Source: Dokdonella sp. (lineage in GTDB: Bacteria > Pseudomonadota > Gammaproteobacteria > Xanthomonadales > Rhodanobacteraceae). Taken from it: 64,000 nt of DNA. The notes under the pieces are model-generated. The model searched no databases. It saw nothing but the letters and a program-made list of their open reading frames with translations, and was not told the DNA's origin. The position numbers and the translations under genes were made by a program. The DNA is taken from assembly GCA_019634795.1 (NCBI GenBank), contig JAHCAR010000007.1, forward strand, positions 1-64,000, in the 5' to 3' direction. Of the stretch, positions 27,608 to 36,657 are shown one piece after another. Position 1 is the stretch's first letter; each line of letters starts with the position of its first letter.

Positions 27608-27899
27608 GTGTTTCCTCCCCGGCCCGGGCTGTGCAACGACTGCCACATGTCCGCCATGGCAAATTCGCTTGCAAGTGAACTGGATTTGCCAAATTTCCGA
27701 TGGCTGGCGGGCCGGGCCTGCGCGGCGCGCGGCTCGAGTGGACACGGATGTTGCCCTGTCCGTGATGCCATCGTCCTGCCGGGCAGATTCCAGCATCCAG
27801 GTGCGCGGGTGTCTCGAAGGCTCGCTGAGAATTCGCTGAAGTTTCGCTGTATGCGGCCGAAAATCGACCTCGCTCGGCAAACGGGCGTGGACCAGGTTG

Positions 27900-30149
27900 C
27901 TATTCGTCCAGCGCGATCACGGCGATGTCGGTTTCATCGGCCAGTTCGGTGCGAACAAGTACGCGACGGGCATCGCCGCTGATGTCGAGCAGGGGATAGT
28001 TGCGATCCTCGCCCAGGTCCAGAGCGGTTTCGGCACGCATCGGACCCGGCATCGCGGCGCGATATACCTGAAAGTGACCGATCTCCGGATTCATCCACGC
28101 ATACCAGATGGCGTCTCCGGACAGGCGCCATCGACTCGCCTGCCAGGTCGCCAGATGCGCGAGTTCCACGCGAACGCGCTGATAGGGCGGTTCGGACACG
28201 AGAATTTCGGCGCGCGCCGGATCGGTCAGGTAGATGTCATTGCCGCGCACTTCGAGGTGGGGATCGATACCGCCCACATCGATGGTTTGCAAGGATTCTT
28301 CAGGCTGGCCCAGGTCGATCACAAAGGCTCTCCAGCCGGCTTCGGTCATGCCGCTGTAGACGATGTCGTTTGTGTTCGGCAGCCGCCTCGGCGAACGCAG
28401 TTCGGTATGTGCCAGTGGCCGGCATGCCGGTGTCGTCGCCGACTGGGCCAGATCGAGCACGCAGACCTGATCGTCGGCACGTTCAGCACTGACTACCCAG
28501 AGCAGTTCATTGCCGTCCTGGCTGAACGACAGATCATGCAGACGCTCGCCTCCGAACCTGGTCAGTTGCACGGGGGCATCTTCCTGCGCCGGCGTCATCC
28601 AGATCTGGGTACTGCCGGATCGATCCGAGATCAACGCAATGCGGCTGGCATCCGGGGCATAGACAGCTTCGAGGTCGGTTCCCGTGGACGGCGCGATCCA
28701 GCGCGCGCCGATGGATGGATCGACGAGCGAATATTCGCGAATGCGAAGGCGAACACGCAGGCGCTCGAATACGGCCAGATTGGCTGCTTCGGCAATATCG
28801 ACATTGTCGGCGTCATGGATACCGAGAGGCTCCTGCTCGAGCGTTCGCGTATCGAGCCGAAACAGCTCGGTCTGCTCGTGCAGTTTCCGCGAATACAGCA
28901 GATGGCGGCTATCGGGATACCAGTCGAAGCGTCCGAAGTACCCTTGGCTGCGGGTCAGACGCTGCACGGCGCCGCCCTCGCTGGCGACCATGAACAGCGC
29001 ACCACGTGGATGCACGCCGCGACGAAATGCGATCCAGCGACCGTCCGGCGACTGCCGCGGGTCGCGATCGAAGTCTTCGGCATTACGATCGTAGTCGAGC
29101 CAGTGGTCCCTGCCTTCGAGATCGCGCAGCAGGAGTTGGGTCACCTTTCCGTCAGGCAATTGGGGCCGAGAAAGCCAGAGGCCACGGTCGCCGACGGCCC
29201 AGTCGAACAGATCGTAAACCTCGCTGTTGCAGCCGCCGAGGAAACGACGAGCGGTCACTTCGATCCCGTTCATCGCAACCAGGCTGATGCCGCAGCTTCC
29301 TTCAGTGCTGCTCTGGAACGCCAGCATCGAACCGTCGCGAGACCATTGCGGATAGAAGTTCTGCTGCCTTTCCGGAACCGAAACGATGGCGTGCCCGTGG
29401 CCGTCCATCGTAGCGGCGACGATGCGCGTCACTCCGCTGTCACCCACCCACTCCGTATAGGCGTAGCGTCGGCCGTCGCTGGTCACTGTCGGCATACGCT
29501 CGGCCTGCAGTGACGATGTCAGCAGCTTCGGCGCCCGCCCCGCCACGCGCTCGGGACGAACGGGAGAGTGCGGTCGCATGATCACGGACATACCTGCCAG
29601 CAGAATGAACAGCAGGCCTAGTACGCCGAGCATCCAGCGCGCAGTGCGCACCGAACGAGGCTGCGAACGCGTGTCATCGAGTTCACTCTCGAGCTCGGCC
29701 TGCAGCGCGAACGCCGCCTTCTGTCGATCTTCACCGTCGACATCCGGCGCTACCGGCTCCCCCGGATCCTCGATGCGTCGCGCCAGTGCCACCAGCCGGT
29801 AGCCGATGCGCGGAACCGTCTGGATCCGGACCGGATTAGGCATCTGGTCACCAAGTGCACGGCGCAGCTCGCGGATCGCATGACTGAGCACGTCCTGGGT
29901 CGGGTAGTCACCCGGCCAGACCATGTCGAGCAGCTGGTCGCGGCTCAATGTTTCGCCGGGGTTTCTGGCCAGCGCCAGAAGCACGCCCATGGCCTTCGGC
30001 GCGAGGCGCGATTTCCTTTCCCCGAGCTGGATCAGCAATGTCCCGAAACTGACCCTTGCCTCACCGATTTCCCAGTTTCCGGCGGCGGCAAGCTGTTCCG
30101 CGCCGATGATCTCAGCGCTCGACAATTCGGTTTCGTCACGTCCGCTCAT
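27900..30149 (-). CDS. CadC-like transmembrane transcriptional regulator with TolB-type propeller
   Basis: A 749-residue one-component regulator. Residues 28-122 form an OmpR-type winged helix (LLIQLGERKSRLAPKAMGVLLALARNPGETLSRDQLL ... VDVLSHAIRELRRALGD ... PRIGYRLV), followed by an acidic linker, one membrane span (about 172-190) and a periplasmic part with repeated WSRDG/SPDGRW/SQDGNEL units typical of TolB/PD40 beta-propellers. The design, cytosolic DNA-binding and periplasmic sensing, is that of CadC/ToxR. It lies upstream of the secreted BNR/cytochrome/FG-GAP genes on the same strand and is the natural candidate to control them. The target sites are not evident. Confidence 0.88.
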   Translation of the reverse strand: MSGRDETELSSAEIIGAEQLAAAGNWEIGEARVSFGTLLIQLGERKSRLAPKAMGVLLALARNPGETLSRDQLLDMVWPGDYPTQDVLSHAIRELRRALGDQMPNPVRIQTVPRIGYRLVALARRIEDPGEPVAPDVDGEDRQKAAFALQAELESELDDTRSQPRSVRTARWMLGVLGLLFILLAGMSVIMRPHSPVRPERVAGRAPKLLTSSLQAERMPTVTSDGRRYAYTEWVGDSGVTRIVAATMDGHGHAIVSVPERQQNFYPQWSRDGSMLAFQSSTEGSCGISLVAMNGIEVTARRFLGGCNSEVYDLFDWAVGDRGLWLSRPQLPDGKVTQLLLRDLEGRDHWLDYDRNAEDFDRDPRQSPDGRWIAFRRGVHPRGALFMVASEGGAVQRLTRSQGYFGRFDWYPDSRHLLYSRKLHEQTELFRLDTRTLEQEPLGIHDADNVDIAEAANLAVFERLRVRLRIREYSLVDPSIGARWIAPSTGTDLEAVYAPDASRIALISDRSGSTQIWMTPAQEDAPVQLTRFGGERLHDLSFSQDGNELLWVVSAERADDQVCVLDLAQSATTPACRPLAHTELRSPRRLPNTNDIVYSGMTEAGWRAFVIDLGQPEESLQTIDVGGIDPHLEVRGNDIYLTDPARAEILVSEPPYQRVRVELAHLATWQASRWRLSGDAIWYAWMNPEIGHFQVYRAAMPGPMRAETALDLGEDRNYPLLDISGDARRVLVRTELADETDIAVIALDE

Positions 30150-30759
30150 CGGGTCTCAGGGCCAGCCCTTGTGCATGGGCGGAGCAAATGCCGCTGGGAA
30201 GCCTTCGCCTCCGCCCAAGCTCGGACTGTACCTCATCGACATAACGACGGCGATGCAGGACACTCCATCCTTGTCATGTGCCTGGAAGTGCTCGTTGCAG
30301 GAAGGGCTGCCCCGCAAGCCTCATCGAAGACGGATGAACTGGACTATCGGCATTGCTCCGTCGCCCGGGCATGCGTGTCCAAGGGCTTGGCGAGTTCGGC
30401 TGACAACGAGTCGGGCCGGGGCGGGAATCCCGTGTACTCGGGAATTCGATTCAACAGGCCACTCATTTCAAGACGATGCAATTCCGGTCGGCTTGGCCGT
30501 GCCCTTTGACACTTGTGCTTCATTTCCCGACGCTGAGCACAAGGGGACCGACCACCGCGCTCACCCAGTCCGCGAAATCACTACTATACAAAGCAGCTAA
30601 TCTGCCGGAAAATGCAAGCTTTCCAGGGGTTGCCGGTCCGGCGTTTGCCGGATCGGAAATTCGTCGGTTTCTCCCGACTCGGCCCGACCGAGCCCGCGCG
30701 GACGCAGTCTGGCGCGCATTTCGCACGCGTACCTCATCCAAACAACCGGACCTCACTCC
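30150..30759. other. long intergenic region without a recognised gene
   Basis: About 600 bases between the divergent CadC-like regulator and the ACP gene. No reading frame has a recognisable product or good codon use. It is less GC-rich near 30430-30600 and should hold the promoters of both neighbouring transcription units. A consensus -35 hexamer TTGACA at 30506-30511 lacks a matching -10 at 17 bases; a TATACA at 30585-30590 lacks a good -35. No promoter is called. Confidence 0.5.
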
Positions 30760-31017
30760 ATGGCCATTCCCGATTCGGAAAACATTCTCGCCACGCTGCA
30801 GGGCTTCCTCGCCGAGCGCTTCGACATTCCGGCCGATCAGGCGACTCCCGATGCCCGGCTCCGCGACATCGGGCTCGATTCGATGATGGTGCTCGACGTG
30901 ATGATGGAGGTCGAGGACCAGCTCGGGGTCAAGCTCGACGACGTCTCGCTGCCGCGCGACGCGACGCTCGGCGACGTCGTTGCGCTGGTCAGGCGCAACC
31001 TCGAAGTCCGCGCCTGA
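30760..31017 (+). CDS. acyl carrier protein paired with ketosynthase and RpfF
   Basis: An 85-residue acyl carrier protein. The phosphopantetheine attachment site is Ser41 in DIGLDSMMVLD, followed by the acidic helix EVEDQLGVKLDD. It is not in the housekeeping fabD-fabG-acpP setting but directly upstream (2-nt gap) of a ketosynthase and then an rpfF-like DSF synthase. RpfF-type enzymes take acyl-ACP substrates, so this ACP may carry the precursor of the signal. No strong ribosome binding site is seen upstream. Confidence 0.9.
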   Translation: MAIPDSENILATLQGFLAERFDIPADQATPDARLRDIGLDSMMVLDVMMEVEDQLGVKLDDVSLPRDATLGDVVALVRRNLEVRA

Positions 31018-31019
31018 AC

Positions 31020-32303
31020 ATGGCCAACGACGCGCATGATGTAGTCATCACCGGCATCGGCATCCTCTCCCCGGTCGGCCTGAACATGGCCGAGTTCGGC
31101 CAGAGCCTGCGCTCGAACCGCTCCGGCATTCGGCTCTGGGAGTCGCCGCAACTTTCGCGGCGCATTCCCGCCGGCGTCATCGAGCAGGATTTCAGCAGCC
31201 AGTTCAGCAAGCTCGAACTGCCCTACATGGACCGCTGCAGCCAGATCGCCATGCTCGCCGCCAGGCAGGCAATGGCGGATGCCGGCATCGATCAGTTCGC
31301 CGAACACGCCCAGCGCGCAGGCCTCTACTACGGATCGGTCGGCGGCGGAGTCAAGACCGAGCACGACTGGGTGCGCCAGTTCCATGTCGACCATGTCGAG
31401 GGGGCCAAGCCCTACACGATCATGGCCAGCATGCTGAATGCCGCGCCCGCGCTCATTTCGATCAAGCACAAGATCCTCGGGCCGGTGATCACCAACAGCA
31501 GCGCCTGTTCCTCGTCGGGAGCGGCCATCGGCGAAGCCTGCCGTGCCATCCGCGACGGCTACCTCGATCTGGCCCTGGCCGGTGGCGCCGAAGCGGCCCT
31601 GACACCGACCTTCGTCGCCCTCTGGAGCGGACTGCGCGCACTCGCCGAAGCGGACCCCAACGACGTATCGCGCAGCTGCCGGCCGTTCTCGGTCGACCGC
31701 ACCGGACTCGTGCTCAGCGAGGGCGCCGTGTTCCTGATGCTGGAATCGCGAGCCCATGCGGAAAAGCGCGGCGCTGCCGCGTATTGTCGTTTGTCGGGAT
31801 ACGGCATCGCTTCGGATGGGTATCATATAGGCACTCCCAATTCCCAGGGCCAGGCTGCTGCGTTGCGCGCGGTGCTGGCCGACGCAGGGCTGCGTCCAGA
31901 CCAGATCAGCTACTACAACGCGCACGCCACTGCGACCCGCGGCGGCGATCCCGTTGAGAGCGCTGCCGTCCGGGAGGTGTTTGCCGACGCGACCGATCAA
32001 TTGCCCGTCAGTTCGACCAAGGGAATCCACGGCCACCTGCTCGGTGGCGCCAGCGCGATCGAACTCGCCGCCTGCGTGCTGGCGATCGAAGGCTCGTTCC
32101 TGCCCGCGACGGCCCATCTCGACGCGGTCGATCCGGAGTGCCCGCTTCGCCACGTCGCCAATCGCCCCTGGCTCGACACCCCGGTCGAACATGCCGTTTC
32201 CCTGTCCGCCGGGTTCGGCGGGACCAATGTCGCCCTGGCAGTTTCGAAGGAGCACGATTTGCGCACCAAAACTGTCGCCGGGGAAGAGTCAACTATCACC
32301 TGA
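31020..32303 (+). CDS. beta-ketoacyl-ACP synthase II-type enzyme
   Basis: A 427-residue condensing enzyme of the FabF/KAS II family, elongating an acyl chain with malonyl-ACP. The catalytic triad is complete: Cys163 in SSACSSSG, His302 in NAHATATRGGDP and His339 in GIHGHLLGGASA, with Lys334. The glycine-rich C-terminus GFGGTNVAL is present. It begins 2 nt after the ACP stop codon and ends 44 nt before rpfF. A ketosynthase dedicated to the DSF synthase would be unusual: Xanthomonas takes the acyl-ACP from the general pool. Alternatively it belongs to another small fatty-acid or aryl-polyene-like path. Confidence 0.92.
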   Translation: MANDAHDVVITGIGILSPVGLNMAEFGQSLRSNRSGIRLWESPQLSRRIPAGVIEQDFSSQFSKLELPYMDRCSQIAMLAARQAMADAGIDQFAEHAQRAGLYYGSVGGGVKTEHDWVRQFHVDHVEGAKPYTIMASMLNAAPALISIKHKILGPVITNSSACSSSGAAIGEACRAIRDGYLDLALAGGAEAALTPTFVALWSGLRALAEADPNDVSRSCRPFSVDRTGLVLSEGAVFLMLESRAHAEKRGAAAYCRLSGYGIASDGYHIGTPNSQGQAAALRAVLADAGLRPDQISYYNAHATATRGGDPVESAAVREVFADATDQLPVSSTKGIHGHLLGGASAIELAACVLAIEGSFLPATAHLDAVDPECPLRHVANRPWLDTPVEHAVSLSAGFGGTNVALAVSKEHDLRTKTVAGEESTIT

Positions 32304-32328
32304 GCGCTTCATGTCGAGGCGCTCTTTT
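32302..32328 (+). terminator. hairpin with T-run between ketosynthase and rpfF
   Basis: Six-bp arms GAGCGC (32302-32307) and GCGCTC (32319-32324) are followed directly by TTTT. The stem starts inside the ketosynthase stop codon. It resembles a weak intrinsic terminator and could partly uncouple rpfF transcription from the ACP-ketosynthase genes. The stem is short and the loop 11 nt long, so efficiency is uncertain. Confidence 0.45.
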
Positions 32329-32347
32329 CATCCAGGAGAGTGCCGCC

Positions 32348-33223
32348 ATGAACGCTGTACACGTTTTTCCCTCGCCACCGGCTGCCCGCCATGTCCAGGC
32401 CCATTTCGACGTCGGGCCACAGAACACCCTGTGGGTCACGCTACCCGGGTCGATCGACGGCAATCCGCCCTACTTCTCGCCGCCGCTGATCGAAGACCTC
32501 ATGGGCATGCTGCAACTGATGAAGCAGCGTGGCGCCGCCTGGCCGTCCCAGGGCCTGCTGCGACCAATCCATTACACGGTTATGAATTCGGCGCATCCCG
32601 AATATTTCAATCTCGGTGGCGATCTTGCCCACTTCCACGACTGCATCCAGCGCCGCGACCGCGATGCCCTGCATCACTATTCATTGACTTGTGCCGACAT
32701 GCTCTTCGAGTGGTCGAGCGCGCTCGGCAAGCAGGCGACCAGCATCGCCCTCGTCCAGGGCCGCGCCCTCGGTGGCGGTTTCGAAACCGCGCTGGCGGCC
32801 GACTTCATCGTCGCCGAGGAACACAGCGAGTTCGGCTTTCCGGAAATACTGTTCGGCCTGTTTCCGTGCACCGGTGGCATGAGCCTGCTGGCCCAAAGGA
32901 TCGGCGCACGGGCCGCCGAACGCATGCTCGGCGACGGACGCGTCTACAGCGCGGCCGCGCTCAAGGAGATGGGCGTGATCGACGTGGTCTGCCCGACCGG
33001 CGAGGGCGAGCGGACCGTGGAGAAATTCATTGCCGAACACGCCAAACATCGGCAGGCCAGGCTGATGCTGCAACGCAGCCGGCACCGGATCGCACCACTG
33101 GACCTCGACGAGCTGCACACCGTGGTCGACGAATGGACCGACACCGCCATGCAACTGGGCCCGCAAGAGCTGCGGGTCATGGAAATGCTAGTCAAGTTGC
33201 AACGAGGCCGACGCGTCGGCTGA
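32348..33223 (+). CDS. rpfF: DSF synthase, RpfF-like crotonase
   Basis: A 291-residue member of the crotonase superfamily matching RpfF, which dehydrates 3-hydroxyacyl-ACP and releases the cis-2-unsaturated fatty acid signal (DSF). Both glutamates known to be essential in RpfF are present with the same spacing: Glu146 in ALGGGFE and Glu166 in EFGFPEILFGLFP (Xanthomonas E141 and E161). The N-terminal extension before the crotonase core is also RpfF-like. AGGAGAG lies just upstream of the ATG. An RpfC-like kinase gene is convergent and overlaps by 36 bp, as in the rpf cluster arrangement. General enoyl-CoA hydratases lack this context, so the call is fairly sure. Confidence 0.85.
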   Translation: MNAVHVFPSPPAARHVQAHFDVGPQNTLWVTLPGSIDGNPPYFSPPLIEDLMGMLQLMKQRGAAWPSQGLLRPIHYTVMNSAHPEYFNLGGDLAHFHDCIQRRDRDALHHYSLTCADMLFEWSSALGKQATSIALVQGRALGGGFETALAADFIVAEEHSEFGFPEILFGLFPCTGGMSLLAQRIGARAAERMLGDGRVYSAAALKEMGVIDVVCPTGEGERTVEKFIAEHAKHRQARLMLQRSRHRIAPLDLDELHTVVDEWTDTAMQLGPQELRVMEMLVKLQRGRRVG

Positions 33224-35353
33224 AAGGGCCACCGCCCCCTCCGGTAGCTCCTTTTGCAAAGCGATGACGGTGACGCGTGTCGCCTCGGCCAGATCAGCCG
33301 ACCAGCGTAGATGCGCAGTTTCGAGTTCTTCCCGCGTTGCGGCCATCAGGTTTCCGGCCAGCGCGACCAGACGAACCGCACCCACATCGCCACTTACCCC
33401 CTTGAGAGCATGCGCCGCGTCTCGCACCGCGGCATAGTGGCGCTCGGCCAGGGCAGCGCTGATCTGCCCTACATTGCGCCGGATATCGTTGCAGGCTTCG
33501 AGCAGCAGGTTGGGAAAGAACTCGGGCCGGCTGCTGACCTGCTTCAGTTCCTCGATGACGCTCGCGTCGATCGGACTGGCGACGATGGCAGTCAAGACCG
33601 GTCGCGTCTGGCGCGGACCCGCGTCCACCGGCGGTGTCGGATCGGATACATCGAGTACCGCGCCCGGATCGGCCACCTTTCCGAGATCGCGGATCGCCAT
33701 GCGCAACCTGGCCAGGGTGATCGGCTTGTACATCACGCCCACTGCGCCGCACTCGCGCAGGCGGATCGCGGTCTGCTGGGACGTATCGGCAGTGAGGAAC
33801 ATGGCCGGAGCCGCATCGATACGGCCGAAACGGTAGGTCTGCAACAGGCGTACGCCGTCCATGTCGCCGAGATTGTAGTCGAGCAGCAGCAGATCGAAGT
33901 CCTGCTCGGCAAGCGCGTCGAGCGCGGCCATGCCGCTGGCGCAGGTGGTTACCTCATGACCGTCGCCGACAAGCAATTCGTGCAGCAGCATGAGATTGGT
34001 TTCATTGTCTTCGGCGACCAGGATGCGCAGTCGGTCCGCATCACTCGACGCTGGCGTCGATGGCGTGGCATCGAACGATTCCTCGACCGCTGCGCTGCGC
34101 GCCAGGTTGACCTCGAACCAGAACCTGCTGCCCTTGCCGGGCTTGCTTTCGAACAGCAGCTCGCTGCCCATCAGTTCGACGATCTGCCGGGAAAAGGCGA
34201 GGCCCAATCCGGTTCCCCCGAAGCGGCGACCCGGGCCCTGATCGACTTGCGCGAACGGCTGGAAAATCGACCCATGGAACGATTCGGGAATGCCGATGCC
34301 GGTATCTTCGACGCTGAAGCGCAATCGGTATTCGAGCGGCGTTTCCTCGAGCAGGTCGACGGCGACGTTGACCTGGCCGCGTTCGGTGAACTTGACCGCA
34401 TTGCCAGCCAGGTTGAGCAGGACCCGCCCGAGGTGATGCGCGTCGGCTTCTACCCGGTCGGTGATGGCCGGGTCGAGCGCGACACAGAAGGACGTGCCCT
34501 TCTTGGCGGCGCTCGGTGCAAGCGCGTCGTGCACCATCTGCATTTTTTCGGCCAGATCGAACGGGGCCGACTCGAGTTGCGCGGCGCGCGACCCGAACTT
34601 GGCCACGTCGAGCAGCTCGTTGATTTCACGCAGCAGCTCGTTCGACAAGGTGAGGATGGTGTCGGTCCGGCGCGTCACCGTTTCATAGCCGACCTCGGCG
34701 GCCAGCAGTTCGGTCGCGGAGATGATGCCGGTCAATGGGGTGCGCAGTTCATGGCTGACCTTGGCCAGCAGCGCCGATTTGGCCTGACTCTCGCGCTCGG
34801 CGTGTTCGCGCGACTCTCGCAGGGTCTTGATCAGGACCCCGGCGTACATCGGCACAACCACCAGCGGAAGCATCAGGGCGACCCACACGGTCGGATTGGC
34901 CTGCCAGTACGGCACACTGAGAAAGACCAGCAGGAAACTCGCAATCGCGGTCAGCTGGCACAGGTGCATGAGCGGCCGGCCCGTGCGGAAGCCGAAGCCG
35001 AGAATCGTGAACAGGTAGAAGCCGACCATGATGCTGCCGTACTCGCCCATCACGACCAGCCAGGCCGACAGCGCCAGCGGATCGAGTACCGCCGAGGCCA
35101 CAAGCAGGTAGTGGGCAGGCACCGACTTGCGATAGTGGACCAGCACGTGCATGGCGACCACATAGGCGCAGTAGCCCAGGGTCAGTGCGAACAACCGGCC
35201 TGCGACACCCTCGGTGGAGGCCAGATAGAGGTAGGCCTCGACGAGCACGACCGGCACGGCGATAACGACGCGCACCCGGGCCTGCGCGGCAAGGATCGCC
35301 CTCAGGCCGGTCTCGGTCTTGTCGAGAGCGCCTTCAACGATATCTGGGATCAC
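33188..35353 (-). CDS. rpfC: RpfC-like hybrid histidine kinase (DSF receptor)
   Basis: A 721-residue hybrid sensor kinase: five or six membrane spans (about residues 28-175), HisKA with His201 in SHELRTPLTG, HATPase with N-box NAVKFT and G-boxes DTGIGIP and GGTGLGLAFS, receiver domain (442-555) with phosphoacceptor Asp492 and Lys543, and an HPt domain with His648 in HALKGVSGD. This domain order and the neighbouring rpfF point to RpfC, which senses DSF and restrains RpfF. Its partner RpfG (HD-GYP phosphodiesterase) is not in this window. The start codon is GTG at 35353. The last 36 bases overlap the 3' end of rpfF on the other strand. Confidence 0.85.
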   Translation of the reverse strand: MIPDIVEGALDKTETGLRAILAAQARVRVVIAVPVVLVEAYLYLASTEGVAGRLFALTLGYCAYVVAMHVLVHYRKSVPAHYLLVASAVLDPLALSAWLVVMGEYGSIMVGFYLFTILGFGFRTGRPLMHLCQLTAIASFLLVFLSVPYWQANPTVWVALMLPLVVVPMYAGVLIKTLRESREHAERESQAKSALLAKVSHELRTPLTGIISATELLAAEVGYETVTRRTDTILTLSNELLREINELLDVAKFGSRAAQLESAPFDLAEKMQMVHDALAPSAAKKGTSFCVALDPAITDRVEADAHHLGRVLLNLAGNAVKFTERGQVNVAVDLLEETPLEYRLRFSVEDTGIGIPESFHGSIFQPFAQVDQGPGRRFGGTGLGLAFSRQIVELMGSELLFESKPGKGSRFWFEVNLARSAAVEESFDATPSTPASSDADRLRILVAEDNETNLMLLHELLVGDGHEVTTCASGMAALDALAEQDFDLLLLDYNLGDMDGVRLLQTYRFGRIDAAPAMFLTADTSQQTAIRLRECGAVGVMYKPITLARLRMAIRDLGKVADPGAVLDVSDPTPPVDAGPRQTRPVLTAIVASPIDASVIEELKQVSSRPEFFPNLLLEACNDIRRNVGQISAALAERHYAAVRDAAHALKGVSGDVGAVRLVALAGNLMAATREELETAHLRWSADLAEATRVTVIALQKELPEGAVALSADASASLQLD

Positions 35354-35888
35354 GGAAGGCCACCCGCAAAGGACATGCTGAAGTTCGCTAGCTTATATGG
35401 AAAACGACATAAAAGCATGGTATGAGTACAAATCCCATTAAGAAGATCGTCCCGGACAGTTGCCTGCCCGGCGATTCGGCCAAACCGGCAGACGTGCCGG
35501 CCTGAGCGGGCCGCACGGCGTCCTTGCCACTGCACTTGCAAGATGCCGGCCAAGCCTCTGGCCAGGCCGCGTCGAAACCGCCAATGCCGCCACGCTCCGC
35601 GATCCCGCAGCGGATGGCGCGCCCCCTGTGAGGAGCCATGTACAGCCGGGCAGGTCGCTCATGATCGAACCTGTGGAAGCGCCGGCGCTCGCCTGGCCGG
35701 GTGGGTTCGACCCGGCAGTCTTTCTACCCGGACCGGAGCCGACCGGCACTTGGGCGCGGCGCCGCGCACGCATTGTACGGGCGTCCTCGAAGCCCGCATC
35801 GGATTGGCGAGCTGATCGAACCTTGCCTGGAGGGCCCCCGGGCCGGGCCGCGTGGCGCGGCTCGGGGCAGCCAGCAGCGATGCGCCCC
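35354..35888. other. intergenic region upstream of rpfC, no gene recognised
   Basis: About 530 bases between the rpfC start and the stop of the YdeI-like gene (both minus strand). An AT-rich stretch at about 35390-35450 is the likely rpfC promoter area, with a possible -10 TATAAG (minus strand), but no convincing -35. The rest is GC-rich and contains a segment (around 35685-35720) resembling the repeat-like stretch at 39040-39062 (both contain GCCTGGCCGGG). Reading frames here have no recognisable product. Confidence 0.5.
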
Positions 35889-36437
35889 CTAGCCGTCCGC
35901 CTGCGGCGCCTTGAGGCTCTTGCTGTAGAAACCGGATTGATCGAAACAGCACACCCGCTTCTTGCCTGATGAAAGCATGTCGCGGGCGCCTTCGACGCGG
36001 CTCTGTCGGGTCCGGGCCTGCTTGGCCGATTCTATCCAGTGAATCCAGTCGATGCGGGCAATCGTGGTGGTCTCATTCCAGGTCGCCAGGGCTGCCGGAC
36101 AGCCGGCAAGCACCTCCCCGAGATCCTCCGGCGGCTGCGGCTCCGGCTCCGGATTGGCCGGAGCGATGCGGACGCTCACCGTGTCGCCGACTTCCGCGCC
36201 GGCCGCCAGGCGCAGCTTCTCGTCGACCCTGAGCCAGTGGCTCAATTGTCCGTCCGGCTCGAGCGTGGCCTGAAACGGACGGCCGTTGAGGCTGCCATCG
36301 ACGGTTGTCCTGCCGCGCCTCGGCAAGGTGTCGCTCGCGCTTTTCGGAAGCACGAGAAACGACCACGATTCGTCCTTGCCGGACTTTGCCGGTCGCAGCA
36401 ACCGTGTCTCGAAAACGCCCGCGCCCTGATCGGCCAT
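35889..36437 (-). CDS. YdeI/OmpD-associated-type protein with DUF1905 domain
   Basis: A 182-residue cytosolic protein. Residues about 8-92 form the DUF1905 beta-barrel (FETRLLRP...SWSFLVLPKSASDTLPRRGRTTVDGSLNG...), and the C-terminal part (ARIDWIHWIESAKQARTRQSRVEGARDMLSSGKKRVCCFD) is the YdeI/OmdA-type helix region usually ending in GKRRPCCFD. The family's biochemical function is unknown, though some members are linked to antimicrobial peptide tolerance. No clear ribosome binding site precedes the ATG. Confidence 0.82.
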   Translation of the reverse strand: MADQGAGVFETRLLRPAKSGKDESWSFLVLPKSASDTLPRRGRTTVDGSLNGRPFQATLEPDGQLSHWLRVDEKLRLAAGAEVGDTVSVRIAPANPEPEPQPPEDLGEVLAGCPAALATWNETTTIARIDWIHWIESAKQARTRQSRVEGARDMLSSGKKRVCCFDQSGFYSKSLKAPQADG

Positions 36438-36657
36438 TGGAAGAATGCCTGCACACCTCGACGCCGCATTTTAACCTCCGCGGGGAAGCGCCGGAGCGTC
36501 CCCGGAGCCCGGATTGCACGACCGGCCCTGCGAGCCGGGGCCGGCCAGGATCCCGACTACCAGATCGTTTGGGATCCGGCCCCCTGGCATCCCGATCGCC
36601 AACCCTGTTGCGCCGACCGCCGCTATCACTCACGGCGCCCGCAACCGGAGAAACCCG

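Noticed and set aside
30506-30511. TTGACA as promoter of the ACP operon
   Set aside because: No -10 hexamer lies 16-18 bases downstream and the site is 250 bases from the gene.
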